Assembly: GCA_027080125.1 (NCBI GenBank)
Contig: JALWSW010000075.1
Span: forward strand, 1-7,415
Reading direction: 5' to 3'
DNA: 7,415 nucleotides
Source: Campylobacterales bacterium
GTDB taxonomy: Bacteria; Campylobacterota_A; Desulfurellia; JAADFJ01
Each line of letters starts with the position of its first letter. Position 1 is the stretch's first letter. The position numbers were made by a program, and so were the translations under genes. Positions 1 to 5,115 of the stretch are shown here, piece by piece. Below the pieces are notes generated by a model, which saw only the letters and a list, made by a program, of their open reading frames with translations, ran no database searches and was not told the DNA's origin.

Positions 1-421
1 AGCGGTATGGAGTGATTTCCTTGAATCCCAGTGTCGTATAAAGCCTTATCGCTGCCCTCATATGTCCCAAGGTATCCAGCCTCATTTTCTCGTACCCAAT
101 TTTTTTTGCTTTTTTTATAAGTTCGATACAAAGGCTACGTCCCAATCCCATACATCGAAATTGTTCATAGACAAATAGCCGCTTTACCTCACAAACCTTG
201 GCATCAAACTTTCTCAATCCTACCCCACCAGCCAACTCCCCATTGTGCCATGCAAGAAAAAATAATCCGTTTGGAGGTCCATATATTGAAGAAAAATCAG
301 ATAATTCCCGATCAATATTCTGAAAAGACAAATCCATATTGAGCCAGCGGATATAATCTCTTGTTATCTGCATAGCGAAGGAAAAATCTATCTCCGTAGA
401 GCAGGATTTAATTTCTATCAT
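1..421 (-). CDS. GNAT-family N-acetyltransferase, C-terminus cut by left window edge
   Basis: This should be a cytoplasmic acetyl-CoA-dependent N-acyltransferase; its substrate cannot be predicted. Reading down from the ATG at 421-419 gives 140 residues with no stop before the edge. The stretch YGPPNGLFFLAWHNGELAGG (residues 47-66) forms the central strands. CEVKRLFVYEQFRCMGLGRS (77-96) is the acetyl-CoA pyrophosphate-binding motif A, and MRAAIRLYTTLGFKEITPY (121-139) is the family's C-terminal motif B, so only a few residues should be missing. Motif A is normally R-G-x-G-x-G/A; here the first Gly is Cys90 while Gly92 and Gly94 are kept. An AAAGGA ribosome binding site lies four bases upstream. 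The ATG overlaps the stop of the frame before it (ATGA), which suggests translational coupling to an older upstream gene. The family call is firm from the motifs; the function is unknown. Confidence 0.9.
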   Translation of the reverse strand, partial: MIEIKSCSTEIDFSFAMQITRDYIRWLNMDLSFQNIDRELSDFSSIYGPPNGLFFLAWHNGELAGGVGLRKFDAKVCEVKRLFVYEQFRCMGLGRSLCIELIKKAKKIGYEKMRLDTLGHMRAAIRLYTTLGFKEITPYR

Positions 422-642
422 GTTTTCCTTTCAGCGAACTTGTTATTCTGCACAATCTCCGTTATACGGTTCATATCCTTACTCATATTACTTACTATAT
501 TCTCTCCACTTATTGGTGTCAAGAAAAAACGCAAAACATTTCCCTGACAAAGACCGGGCTTATAATTAACCAACACGGATATATCGGTATTAAGGAGATT
601 GCGCACAATCAAGAATACGAATATAAGCTCAAAGGAAAAAAT
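418..642 (-). pseudogene. Unrecognised minus-strand frame ending at the GNAT start, possible tail of a broken gene
   Basis: This minus-strand frame ends in a TGA (420-418) that shares bases with the GNAT ATG, as in a tight bacterial operon. It stays open rightwards to 714, but beyond about 643 it runs antisense to the recombinase remnant, so only the part nearer GNAT may be genuine. The peptide reads VRNLLNTDISVLVNYKPGL, then QGNVLRFFLTPISGENI, then a helical end. This layout (a strand, a loop, an LRFF strand, then a helix) loosely resembles the C-terminal end of fold-type I PLP enzymes of the BioF/KBL group. That resemblance is recalled, not tested. No start codon with a ribosome binding site is evident. 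It may be the 3' stump of a gene cut by the recombinase insertion, or a chance frame. Confidence 0.3.
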
Positions 643-644
643 TA

Positions 645-886
645 ATGAGAGTGTTGAACGGCTATGCTGATTTTTTGCAGAAACGGCAGTTGGCACCACC
701 AAAAAGTCAACCACGCCTCGTAAAATGAGTACGGAAATTTTAACCTTTGCGAAGGAATATCGCGGTTACACTTTCGATCAAACCCTGGATTTGTTTCTGA
801 CTGCATTGGGAAAGGTCGCAGACATAGCGTCATGGCAGATCCGCCAAGCAGCAGATGCCGTCCGAATCTATCAGTATCAATATCGA
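645..886 (+). pseudogene. Tyrosine recombinase (integron-integrase-like) N-terminal remnant, frameshifted
   Basis: The ATG at 645 follows AAAGGA at 631-636 and opens a peptide containing FLQKRQLAPPKSQPRLVK. A TGA at 726-728 then stops it. In the next frame the sequence resumes as STEILTFAKEYRGYTFDQTL, and later as GKVADIASWQIRQAADAVRI followed by YQYQYR. One missing base inside a Trp codon (TGG-AGT read as TG-AGT) would restore V-K-W-S-T-E. Together this is the SAM-like core-binding domain found at the N-terminus of tyrosine recombinases, closest in style to IntI-like integrases. The catalytic domain with the R-H-R-Y residues is absent. The second frame stays open to 1033, but after about 886 it no longer looks like a recombinase and runs antisense to a transposase remnant. 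The fragment cannot be an active recombinase. Confidence 0.75.
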
Positions 887-956
887 ACAAATGGATCCGC
901 GCTACATTATCGAATCACCCTGCGCGACCGCGTCCGGCCAAATCTCCTGATTCCCC
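887..956. other. GC-richer spacer between recombinase and transposase remnants
   Basis: These 70 bases are visibly richer in G and C than their surroundings (CGCGACCGCGTCCGG at their centre). They continue neither the recombinase on the plus strand nor the transposase on the minus strand. No recognisable peptide, terminal inverted repeat or target duplication was found. They may be leftover DNA from a third insertion. Confidence 0.4.
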
Positions 957-1188
957 TCCAAAAGCCTTTTCAATCAGGTCTTTATTGCGGTAAATCTTCA
1001 GCGCTTCATAGGGTCTTTGATGCCGTTGCTTAAAAGAGCAAAATAGCCGTAATTCTTCTTTGTCTCTGCAATAGTTTCTTTTTTTGCCAGCACCCTATTT
1101 CCTAAAGCAATTTTTTCAATGTTTTCACATCTGGGATATTCCCGACAATCTTCGATAAATAAAAATTTTCAGACCAACCGATTGGCAT
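957..1188 (-). pseudogene. IS1634/IS4-type DDE transposase remnant, deleted and frameshifted
   Basis: Read on the minus strand, 1188 to about 1103 gives GWSENFYLSKIVGNIPDVKT followed by LKKLL, resembling the region ahead of the second catalytic Asp in IS1634-like transposases. The next match, from about 1095, is LAKKETIAETKKNYGYFALL followed by SNGIKDPM. After a one-base slip near 1006 (CCTATGAAG where CCTATGGAAG is expected) it continues as EALKIYRNKDLIEKAFG. The Y-x2-N/K-x3-E pattern with IEKAF carries the family's catalytic Glu. The stretch that normally holds the DRGF-type Asp motif is missing, so an internal deletion lies near 1100. Similarity stops abruptly at 957, where the family would go on with an NLKERL-like segment. 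No terminal inverted repeats were found. The remnant is antisense to the open end of the recombinase frame and is non-functional. Confidence 0.75.
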
Positions 1189-1251
1189 CCGATGTCAGCG
1201 GAATACATATCAAAGTAAAAATTTCATAAAATTAATTGCGTCAAAAAATCG

Positions 1252-1279
1252 TTGAAGAATCCGGTTGCAAGCCTAAAAT
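1252..1279 (+). promoter_or_regulatory. Possible sigma-70 promoter for the MOSC gene
   Basis: TTGAAG (1252-1257) and TAAAAT (1274-1279) are 16 bases apart. This would start transcription at about 1286, almost directly at the ribosome binding site, so the leader would be very short. Both boxes are imperfect, and an AT-rich region offers other chance matches. Confidence 0.3.
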
Positions 1280-1287
1280 AAAAATGC

Positions 1288-1296
1288 AGGAGGTGA
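1288..1296 (+). promoter_or_regulatory. Strong ribosome binding site of the MOSC gene
   Basis: AGGAGGTGA is a nine-base match to the 16S rRNA tail, one base before the ATG at 1298. The core AGGAGG sits four bases from the start codon. It fixes the start of the MOSC gene. Confidence 0.8.
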
Positions 1297-1297
1297 T

Positions 1298-1936
1298 ATG
1301 AACGCAAAACTTATCTCGGTTCAGGTAGGAAAACCGAAAAAATTGCCGGGGAAAAACGGCAATATTTTTGAAAGTGGAATTTTTAAAAATAAGATTGATC
1401 TGCCGGTCTATGCGAGACGCCTCAATCTTGACGGAGATGCCCAGTCCGATCTTAAAAATCATGGCGGAATTGACAAAGCCGTAAATGTATACCCCTCCGA
1501 ACATTATAGCTATTTTATAAAGGAATATTCATTGGAACTCACAGGAGGGGCATTTGGAGAAAATTTTACCACAGAGGGTCTGCTTGAGGACAATGTTTAT
1601 ATAGGCGATATTTTTCAGATCGGCGATGCTGTTTTTCAGGTCTCCCAACCCCGCCAGCCATGTTGGAAGCTTTCTGCAAGATGGATGAAAGGTTTAGATA
1701 GGATTCTTATTCAATCCGGCAAAACCGGTTGGTATTTCAGGGTATTGGAGGAAGGAACGGTTCAACGGGATAATCCGATCAAACTGATAGAAAGAAAAAG
1801 CAAATGGAGCATACAAAAGGCAAATTCGATATTTTATCATTCGAGTAATAAAGACGAATTAAATCTTCTGGCGGATTGTCCATATCTGTCGGAAAGCTGG
1901 CAAAACTCGCTCAGAAAAAAAGCCGATAAATTTTAG
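1298..1936 (+). CDS. MOSC domain protein of the YiiM type with C-terminal 3-alpha domain
   Basis: The 212-residue protein is close to the usual YiiM length of about 220. MOSC domains bind the molybdenum cofactor through a conserved Cys. E. coli YiiM and YcbX reduce N-hydroxylated bases such as 6-hydroxylaminopurine, so a cytosolic detoxifying reductase is the likely role. Visible motifs are DLKNHGGIDKAVNVYPSEHY (residues 51-70), GAFGENFTTEGL (84-95) with the family's GENF signature, VSQPRQPCWKL (115-125) with the candidate cofactor ligand Cys122, and GKTGWYFRVLEEGTV (141-155). The tail (about 163-212, with ANSIFYHSSNKDELNLLADC and then LSESW) matches the 3-alpha domain typical of YiiM. The gene stands alone between the mobile-element remnants and the next promoter. 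No terminator is visible after it. The family call is firm; the exact substrate is inferred. Confidence 0.92.
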   Translation: MNAKLISVQVGKPKKLPGKNGNIFESGIFKNKIDLPVYARRLNLDGDAQSDLKNHGGIDKAVNVYPSEHYSYFIKEYSLELTGGAFGENFTTEGLLEDNVYIGDIFQIGDAVFQVSQPRQPCWKLSARWMKGLDRILIQSGKTGWYFRVLEEGTVQRDNPIKLIERKSKWSIQKANSIFYHSSNKDELNLLADCPYLSESWQNSLRKKADKF

Positions 1937-2010
1937 AAGACTGCTCGTAGTTGATTTTCTGCGGCGATAAAGAGGTGGATTTTCAAAAAGCAAATAAAAA
2001 TTACAAAAGT

Positions 2011-2039
2011 TTGACATTTTTATTTAAAGCACCTATCAT
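2011..2039 (+). promoter_or_regulatory. Near-consensus sigma-70 promoter for the flagellar-like/amrB/comEC unit
   Basis: A perfect -35 box TTGACA (2011-2016) is followed after 17 bases by TATCAT (2034-2039), five of six matches to the -10 consensus. The 30 bases upstream are A-rich (AAAAAGCAAATAAAAATTAC) and could act as an UP element. Transcription would start near 2046, shortly before a strong ribosome binding site. It is a housekeeping-type promoter, not a flagellar sigma-28 or sigma-54 promoter. Confidence 0.75.
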
Positions 2040-2053
2040 TAAGCTTTAGCAAG

Positions 2054-2062
2054 AAGGAGGTG
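2054..2062 (+). promoter_or_regulatory. Strong ribosome binding site of the 86-residue protein
   Basis: AAGGAGGTG, part of AAGGAGGTGA, lies four bases before the ATG at 2067. It is near-perfectly complementary to the 16S rRNA tail and marks this small frame as a real gene. Confidence 0.8.
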
Positions 2063-2066
2063 AGCT

Positions 2067-2327
2067 ATGCGGGTTGAAAGCAGTTTAGTTAATGGAATAA
2101 AAAGCAGCTTTGACAAGCTGGATCAAGCGGTTCAAGACATCAACAAAGAGTTGGCGGCAAACTCGGACACCAAAAATATCGAAAAAAATGCATCTTCAAA
2201 CAAAACTCCTAATCTTGTCAATGATACGGTCAACATAATAACAAACAAACAGCAGGAAAATGCGGATGTGGCTGCGCTGAAGGTTAATAGTCAAATGAAG
2301 GGGTCTATTCTCAACATTATCGCATGA
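2067..2327 (+). CDS. Small protein with a flagellar rod/hook-like C-terminal motif
   Basis: The 86-residue protein is translated from a strong ribosome binding site behind a good promoter. It has three parts. Residues 1-30 (MRVESSLVNGIKSSFDKLDQ onward) are likely helical. Residues 31-48 are a polar Asn/Lys/Ser linker. The C-terminal part (NLVNDTVNIITNKQQENADV at 49-68, then ALKVNSQMKGSILNIIA at 70-86) has the pattern of the last helix of FlgC/FlgG-type axial proteins: D-x-V-N-M-I-x-x-Q-x-x-x-x-A, then V-x-K-x-x-x-x-M-x-x-x-I-L-x-I. Full rod proteins are longer and carry an N-terminal ANN(V/I)AN motif, which is missing, so this is a miniature relative or a short paralogue. It has no signal peptide or membrane segment. 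Its TGA overlaps the amrB ATG. A structural role in the flagellar axis is inferred from the C-terminus only. Confidence 0.75.
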   Translation: MRVESSLVNGIKSSFDKLDQAVQDINKELAANSDTKNIEKNASSNKTPNLVNDTVNIITNKQQENADVAALKVNSQMKGSILNIIA

Positions 2328-3133
2328 AGCGAGCTGCTGCGGTTGCCGGACTGTTTTATCCGGGTAATCCCGAAGAATTAAAAAGCTATCTTGCATCGGT
2401 TGTCAAGATTGAAGAATCGGGCAATCCGGTTACGGCTGCGGTGGTGCCGCATGCGGGCTATATCTATTCAGGAGAGGTGGCTGCTGCCTGCTATAACAAC
2501 ATCAACCAAGCCGATTGCTATGTAATATTGGCGCCAAATCACACCGGTTTAGGTTCTCCGTTTTCCATTATGAGGGAAGGCTCGTATATAACCCCGCTGG
2601 GTGAGGTAAAGATAGATAAAAAGATAGCCTCCTCAATATTGAAGAATTCAACAGTTTTAGAAGATGATCCGATTGCTCAGATAAAAGAGCATGCGATAGA
2701 GGTTCAGCTTCCGTTTTTGCAGTTTATCTCGGAGAAAACAGGGCATCGGTTCAAAATAGTTCCGATAGTTCTTGCAACACAGCAGTTTGACCATCTGGAG
2801 GAAATAGGTGTCGCAATAGCATCATCGATTGGCAAAAACTCTGTCTGCATCATCGCATCAAGCGATATGAATCATTATGAATCTCAACAGATAACCGAAA
2901 TAAAGGACAATCTTGCCATTGATCAGATGATTAAATTCGATCCGTTGGGGCTTTTGGAGACCGTGCATAAAAACGATATAACCATGTGCGGAGTAGGACC
3001 TGCGGTTTCGGCAATGATAGCCGCAAAGCATCTTGGAGCATCTAAAGCCAAGCTGATTGCTCACAGCACAAGCGCCAAGATGAGCAATGACTATCAGAAG
3101 GTTGTCGGATACGCAGGCATAGTTTTTTATTAA
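2324..3133 (+). CDS. amrB: AmmeMemoRadiSam system protein B (MEMO family)
   Basis: The 269-residue length is typical of the MEMO family, whose fold is related to extradiol-type dioxygenases. Family hallmarks in order are GLFYPGNPEEL (residues 9-19), VVPHAGYIYSG (40-50, His43), LAPNHTGLG (69-77, His73), EHAIEVQLPFLQ (122-133), IASSDMNHY (177-185, Asp181 and His184), CGVGP (222-226, Cys222) and VVGYAGIVFY at the end (260-269). His43, His73 and Cys222 correspond by position to the metal-binding residues reported for human MEMO1. AmrB usually occurs with AmrA and a radical SAM protein; neither is in this window, and the reaction of the system is not settled. The start codon overlaps the previous stop (ATGA), so translation is probably coupled, and no good ribosome binding site is close by. 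Family identity is near certain, biochemical role open. Confidence 0.95.
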   Translation: MKRAAAVAGLFYPGNPEELKSYLASVVKIEESGNPVTAAVVPHAGYIYSGEVAAACYNNINQADCYVILAPNHTGLGSPFSIMREGSYITPLGEVKIDKKIASSILKNSTVLEDDPIAQIKEHAIEVQLPFLQFISEKTGHRFKIVPIVLATQQFDHLEEIGVAIASSIGKNSVCIIASSDMNHYESQQITEIKDNLAIDQMIKFDPLGLLETVHKNDITMCGVGPAVSAMIAAKHLGASKAKLIAHSTSAKMSNDYQKVVGYAGIVFY

Positions 3134-3139
3134 TTTGCT

Positions 3140-3200
3140 CTGAGGCTGAATCCTCAGATAAGCATTATGCAAGCATTTTAAGATGGCTGAAGCCTCAGCC
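3140..3200 (+). promoter_or_regulatory. Tandem hairpins over the amrB-comEC junction and comEC start
   Basis: A 14-base direct repeat, GGCTGAATCCTCAG (3144-3157) and GGCTGAAGCCTCAG (3185-3198), differs at one base. Each copy lies in a hairpin: CTGAGG/CCTCAG (3140-3145 with 3152-3157) and GGCTGA/TCAGCC (3185-3190 with 3195-3200). Alternatively CTGAGGCT (3140-3147) pairs perfectly with AGCCTCAG (3191-3198), an eight-base helix that loops out the comEC ATG at 3183. The two folds exclude each other. No U-run follows, so translational control is more likely than termination. Pairing is seen in the sequence; regulation is inferred. Confidence 0.45.
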
Positions 3201-5003
3201 GCAGATCATCAACCGCTTATAAAGCAACAGGCTCATCTGAAGAGCATTTTCCTAAGATATCCGTTTTTGCCGATATTTTGCAGCCAAATCATTATTTATC
3301 TGATTCCGGCATATCCAGCATTGATTTTATTGATACTGCTGATAATTTTTGCTGCAATTATTAAAACTATTACCAAATCCGCAGCCATAATCCATATTGC
3401 AATCCTCCTGCTCTTTTTCTATCAGATCACCGGACAAAAAATCGAACCGACAAAATGGCATTACGGAAGCTTGGTTGGGACGGTCAAGACATTTCCGTCA
3501 AAGAAAAACGGCACCTATAGCTTTATCATAAAATCGGGCAAAATTGACTATTGGGTTCGCTCGCCTTTCCAGCCATACTATTCAGATGCGATAAAAGTAA
3601 CGGGAAGATTTGTTCCTCTCGGGCAAAGTTGCAGTTTTAACCCTACATTTTCCGATTTTTTAAGATCGAAAGCGGTTTCAGGTCTGATAAATGCCGACAA
3701 CATAAAAATCGTAAAACCGGGAAGGCTGGAATTTATCGATGTATTTCGAAACAGTCTTGCAAAAAAGTTCGATAGATGGCTCGACAGTCCTCAGGTTGCT
3801 TCAAGTCTCATATTGGGAATGCCGCCGCCAAAAGTGATATACGAGAGATTTCAAAGGGCAGGGGTAAGCCATATTCTTGCGGTATCAGGCATTCATCTCG
3901 GATTTTTTCTTATTTTTTTCGGATTTATTCTTAATCTTCTTATCCACAACATTCCTTGCATCTATGAAAACTTCGATACAAGACGCTTCATAGCGGTCAT
4001 TCTGCTTTTTGCGTCTCTGTTTTTTATCTATCTTACCGGTTTGAGAATCTCGGCAGTAAGGGCGTTTTTTATGGCGGCGATTTATTTTGCTGCCATCATT
4101 ATAAGAAGACCTTTTTCAGGCTTCAATGCGCTTTTTATTGCAGCATCATTGATAGGCATCCTCATGCCTTCGGATTTTTTATCCGCAGGATTTATCCTTT
4201 CGGTTGCAGGAACCGCCTTTGCAATGATTCTGTATAAAAAACTCGGCAAAAAAATCAAGCCTGTGCGTATTGTTGGTTTTTATATACTGATATTTGTTTT
4301 TATGCTGCCGCTTCAGCTTCATTTTTTCGGAATGGTGGCGCCGATTTCTCCTGTCTCAAATCTTGTTATCATACCTCTGGTTGAAATTGCTATCATACCG
4401 ACCCTTCAGATCTTTGCGCTAATTCTTTCTATGTTTCCGCATGGCTTACTTATTTTGCCTTTATCCAATCTAATCAATGAAATGTTTAAAATCTTATCGC
4501 TTTTTATAAATATTTTTGACCGATTTCCGTATATTAGCATATTTAAGATCGGTTGGATAACAATCGGTCTTTTTTATCTTGCCCTGTTTCTTATCATATT
4601 GAAAAATCTGAAATACAGATACAAAATGCTTTTATTAACGCTTGTATTGATAGGTTTTTCCGTAATTATAAGAATTTCGCCCGCTCTTTATGTTATTGGC
4701 AAAAAACCGTATCTGGTTGCAAGAAAAGGCAAAACGGTCTGGATAACAGGAAATCTCAAGATTTACAAGATTGGCGGCTTGTTAAGCTCGGAAGGGATAA
4801 CCCGCGCTATCAAACAGAACAGCGACAGAAAACTCGGACCGTTTTATATTATAAGGCAAAACGGTTATACTATTGCAGAATACGGCAAAAATAGAGTCAA
4901 AATCACCAAGCGGATAATATCTGCAGGAGATAAAAATATTCGTATGGGGAAAGCTGCTTTTATCAGATTTTTTCCCTATCTGCATATATCGGTTTGCAGA
5001 TAG
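3183..5003 (+). CDS. comEC: ComEC/Rec2-type DNA-uptake channel protein without the metallo-beta-lactamase domain
   Basis: The 606-residue polytopic inner-membrane protein belongs to the ComEC/Rec2 family, which moves transforming single-stranded DNA across the inner membrane. The N-terminus has membrane segments at about 31-60 and 66-82. A soluble DUF4131-like domain with OB-fold pattern follows (about 92-178). The competence membrane domain spans about 200-500 with GVSHILAVSGIHLG (227-240, the family signature), LTGLRISAVRAFFMA (285-299), DFLSAGFILSVAGTAF (331-346) and PISPVSNLVIIPL (387-399). Many ComEC proteins end in a metallo-beta-lactamase-like nuclease domain. Here the last 100 residues (GKKPYLVARKGKTVW onward) are short and basic and contain no HxHxDH motif. 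The ATG at 3183 is the only plausible start, since a TAA sits in frame at 3159; its ribosome binding site is weak and overlaps repeats. The gene lies 49 bases after amrB, probably on the same transcript. Confidence 0.92.
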   Translation: MAEASAADHQPLIKQQAHLKSIFLRYPFLPIFCSQIIIYLIPAYPALILLILLIIFAAIIKTITKSAAIIHIAILLLFFYQITGQKIEPTKWHYGSLVGTVKTFPSKKNGTYSFIIKSGKIDYWVRSPFQPYYSDAIKVTGRFVPLGQSCSFNPTFSDFLRSKAVSGLINADNIKIVKPGRLEFIDVFRNSLAKKFDRWLDSPQVASSLILGMPPPKVIYERFQRAGVSHILAVSGIHLGFFLIFFGFILNLLIHNIPCIYENFDTRRFIAVILLFASLFFIYLTGLRISAVRAFFMAAIYFAAIIIRRPFSGFNALFIAASLIGILMPSDFLSAGFILSVAGTAFAMILYKKLGKKIKPVRIVGFYILIFVFMLPLQLHFFGMVAPISPVSNLVIIPLVEIAIIPTLQIFALILSMFPHGLLILPLSNLINEMFKILSLFINIFDRFPYISIFKIGWITIGLFYLALFLIILKNLKYRYKMLLLTLVLIGFSVIIRISPALYVIGKKPYLVARKGKTVWITGNLKIYKIGGLLSSEGITRAIKQNSDRKLGPFYIIRQNGYTIAEYGKNRVKITKRIISAGDKNIRMGKAAFIRFFPYLHISVCR

Positions 5004-5010
5004 CAAGATT

Positions 5011-5030
5011 TGTCGCTGATGCGACATTAT
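5011..5030 (+). terminator. Weak hairpin after comEC, possible terminator
   Basis: TGTCGC (5011-5016) and GCGACA (5021-5026) form a six-base stem with a TGAT loop, followed by TTAT. It lies eight bases past the comEC stop. The stem is GC-rich but short and the T-run is poor, so it may only slow transcription or protect the message end. Confidence 0.35.
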
Positions 5031-5065
5031 TGTCGAGAAAAGACGCTGTGTATTGATTTTTACCT

Positions 5066-5071
5066 TAGAAT
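5066..5071 (+). promoter_or_regulatory. Candidate -10 box for the CpxP/Spy-like gene
   Basis: TAGAAT matches the -10 consensus at five of six positions. There is no recognisable -35 box at 16-18 bases upstream, which would fit a promoter needing an activator. Transcription would start near 5078, just before the palindrome at 5081-5094. Confidence 0.3.
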
Positions 5072-5080
5072 AAAACTTGC

Positions 5081-5094
5081 TTAATAGCTATTAA
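5081..5094. promoter_or_regulatory. 14-base perfect palindrome, candidate operator
   Basis: TTAATAGCTATTAA is identical to its reverse complement. With one extra A on the right, the flanks extend the symmetry to GCTT and AAGC. It lies between the candidate -10 box and the ribosome binding site at about 5104, where a dimeric repressor could block transcription. It could also be a chance result of AT-rich sequence. Confidence 0.4.
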
Positions 5095-5115
5095 AGCCGA
5101 TTTGGAGGTGTAAAT

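Noticed and set aside
422..644. An integron attC or attI site between GNAT and the recombinase remnant
   Set aside because: No 7-base core matching GTTRRRY or its complement with a paired partner was found by eye.
725..1033. A 102-residue plus-strand frame that could be read as one intact hypothetical protein
   Set aside because: Its first half continues a recombinase that starts at 645 in another frame, and its second half is antisense to a transposase remnant, so it is a chimera of decayed pieces.
1241..1504. An 87-residue minus-strand frame across the MOSC start
   Set aside because: The MOSC gene and its ribosome binding site explain this DNA; the antisense peptide has no recognisable features.
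4553..4894. A 113-residue frame inside comEC on the same strand
   Set aside because: It lies fully within comEC in another frame, is unrelated to any family, and has no ribosome binding site.
4684..5003. A metallo-beta-lactamase domain at the ComEC C-terminus
   Set aside because: No HxHxDH or other metal-ligand pattern is present, and the tail is far too short.
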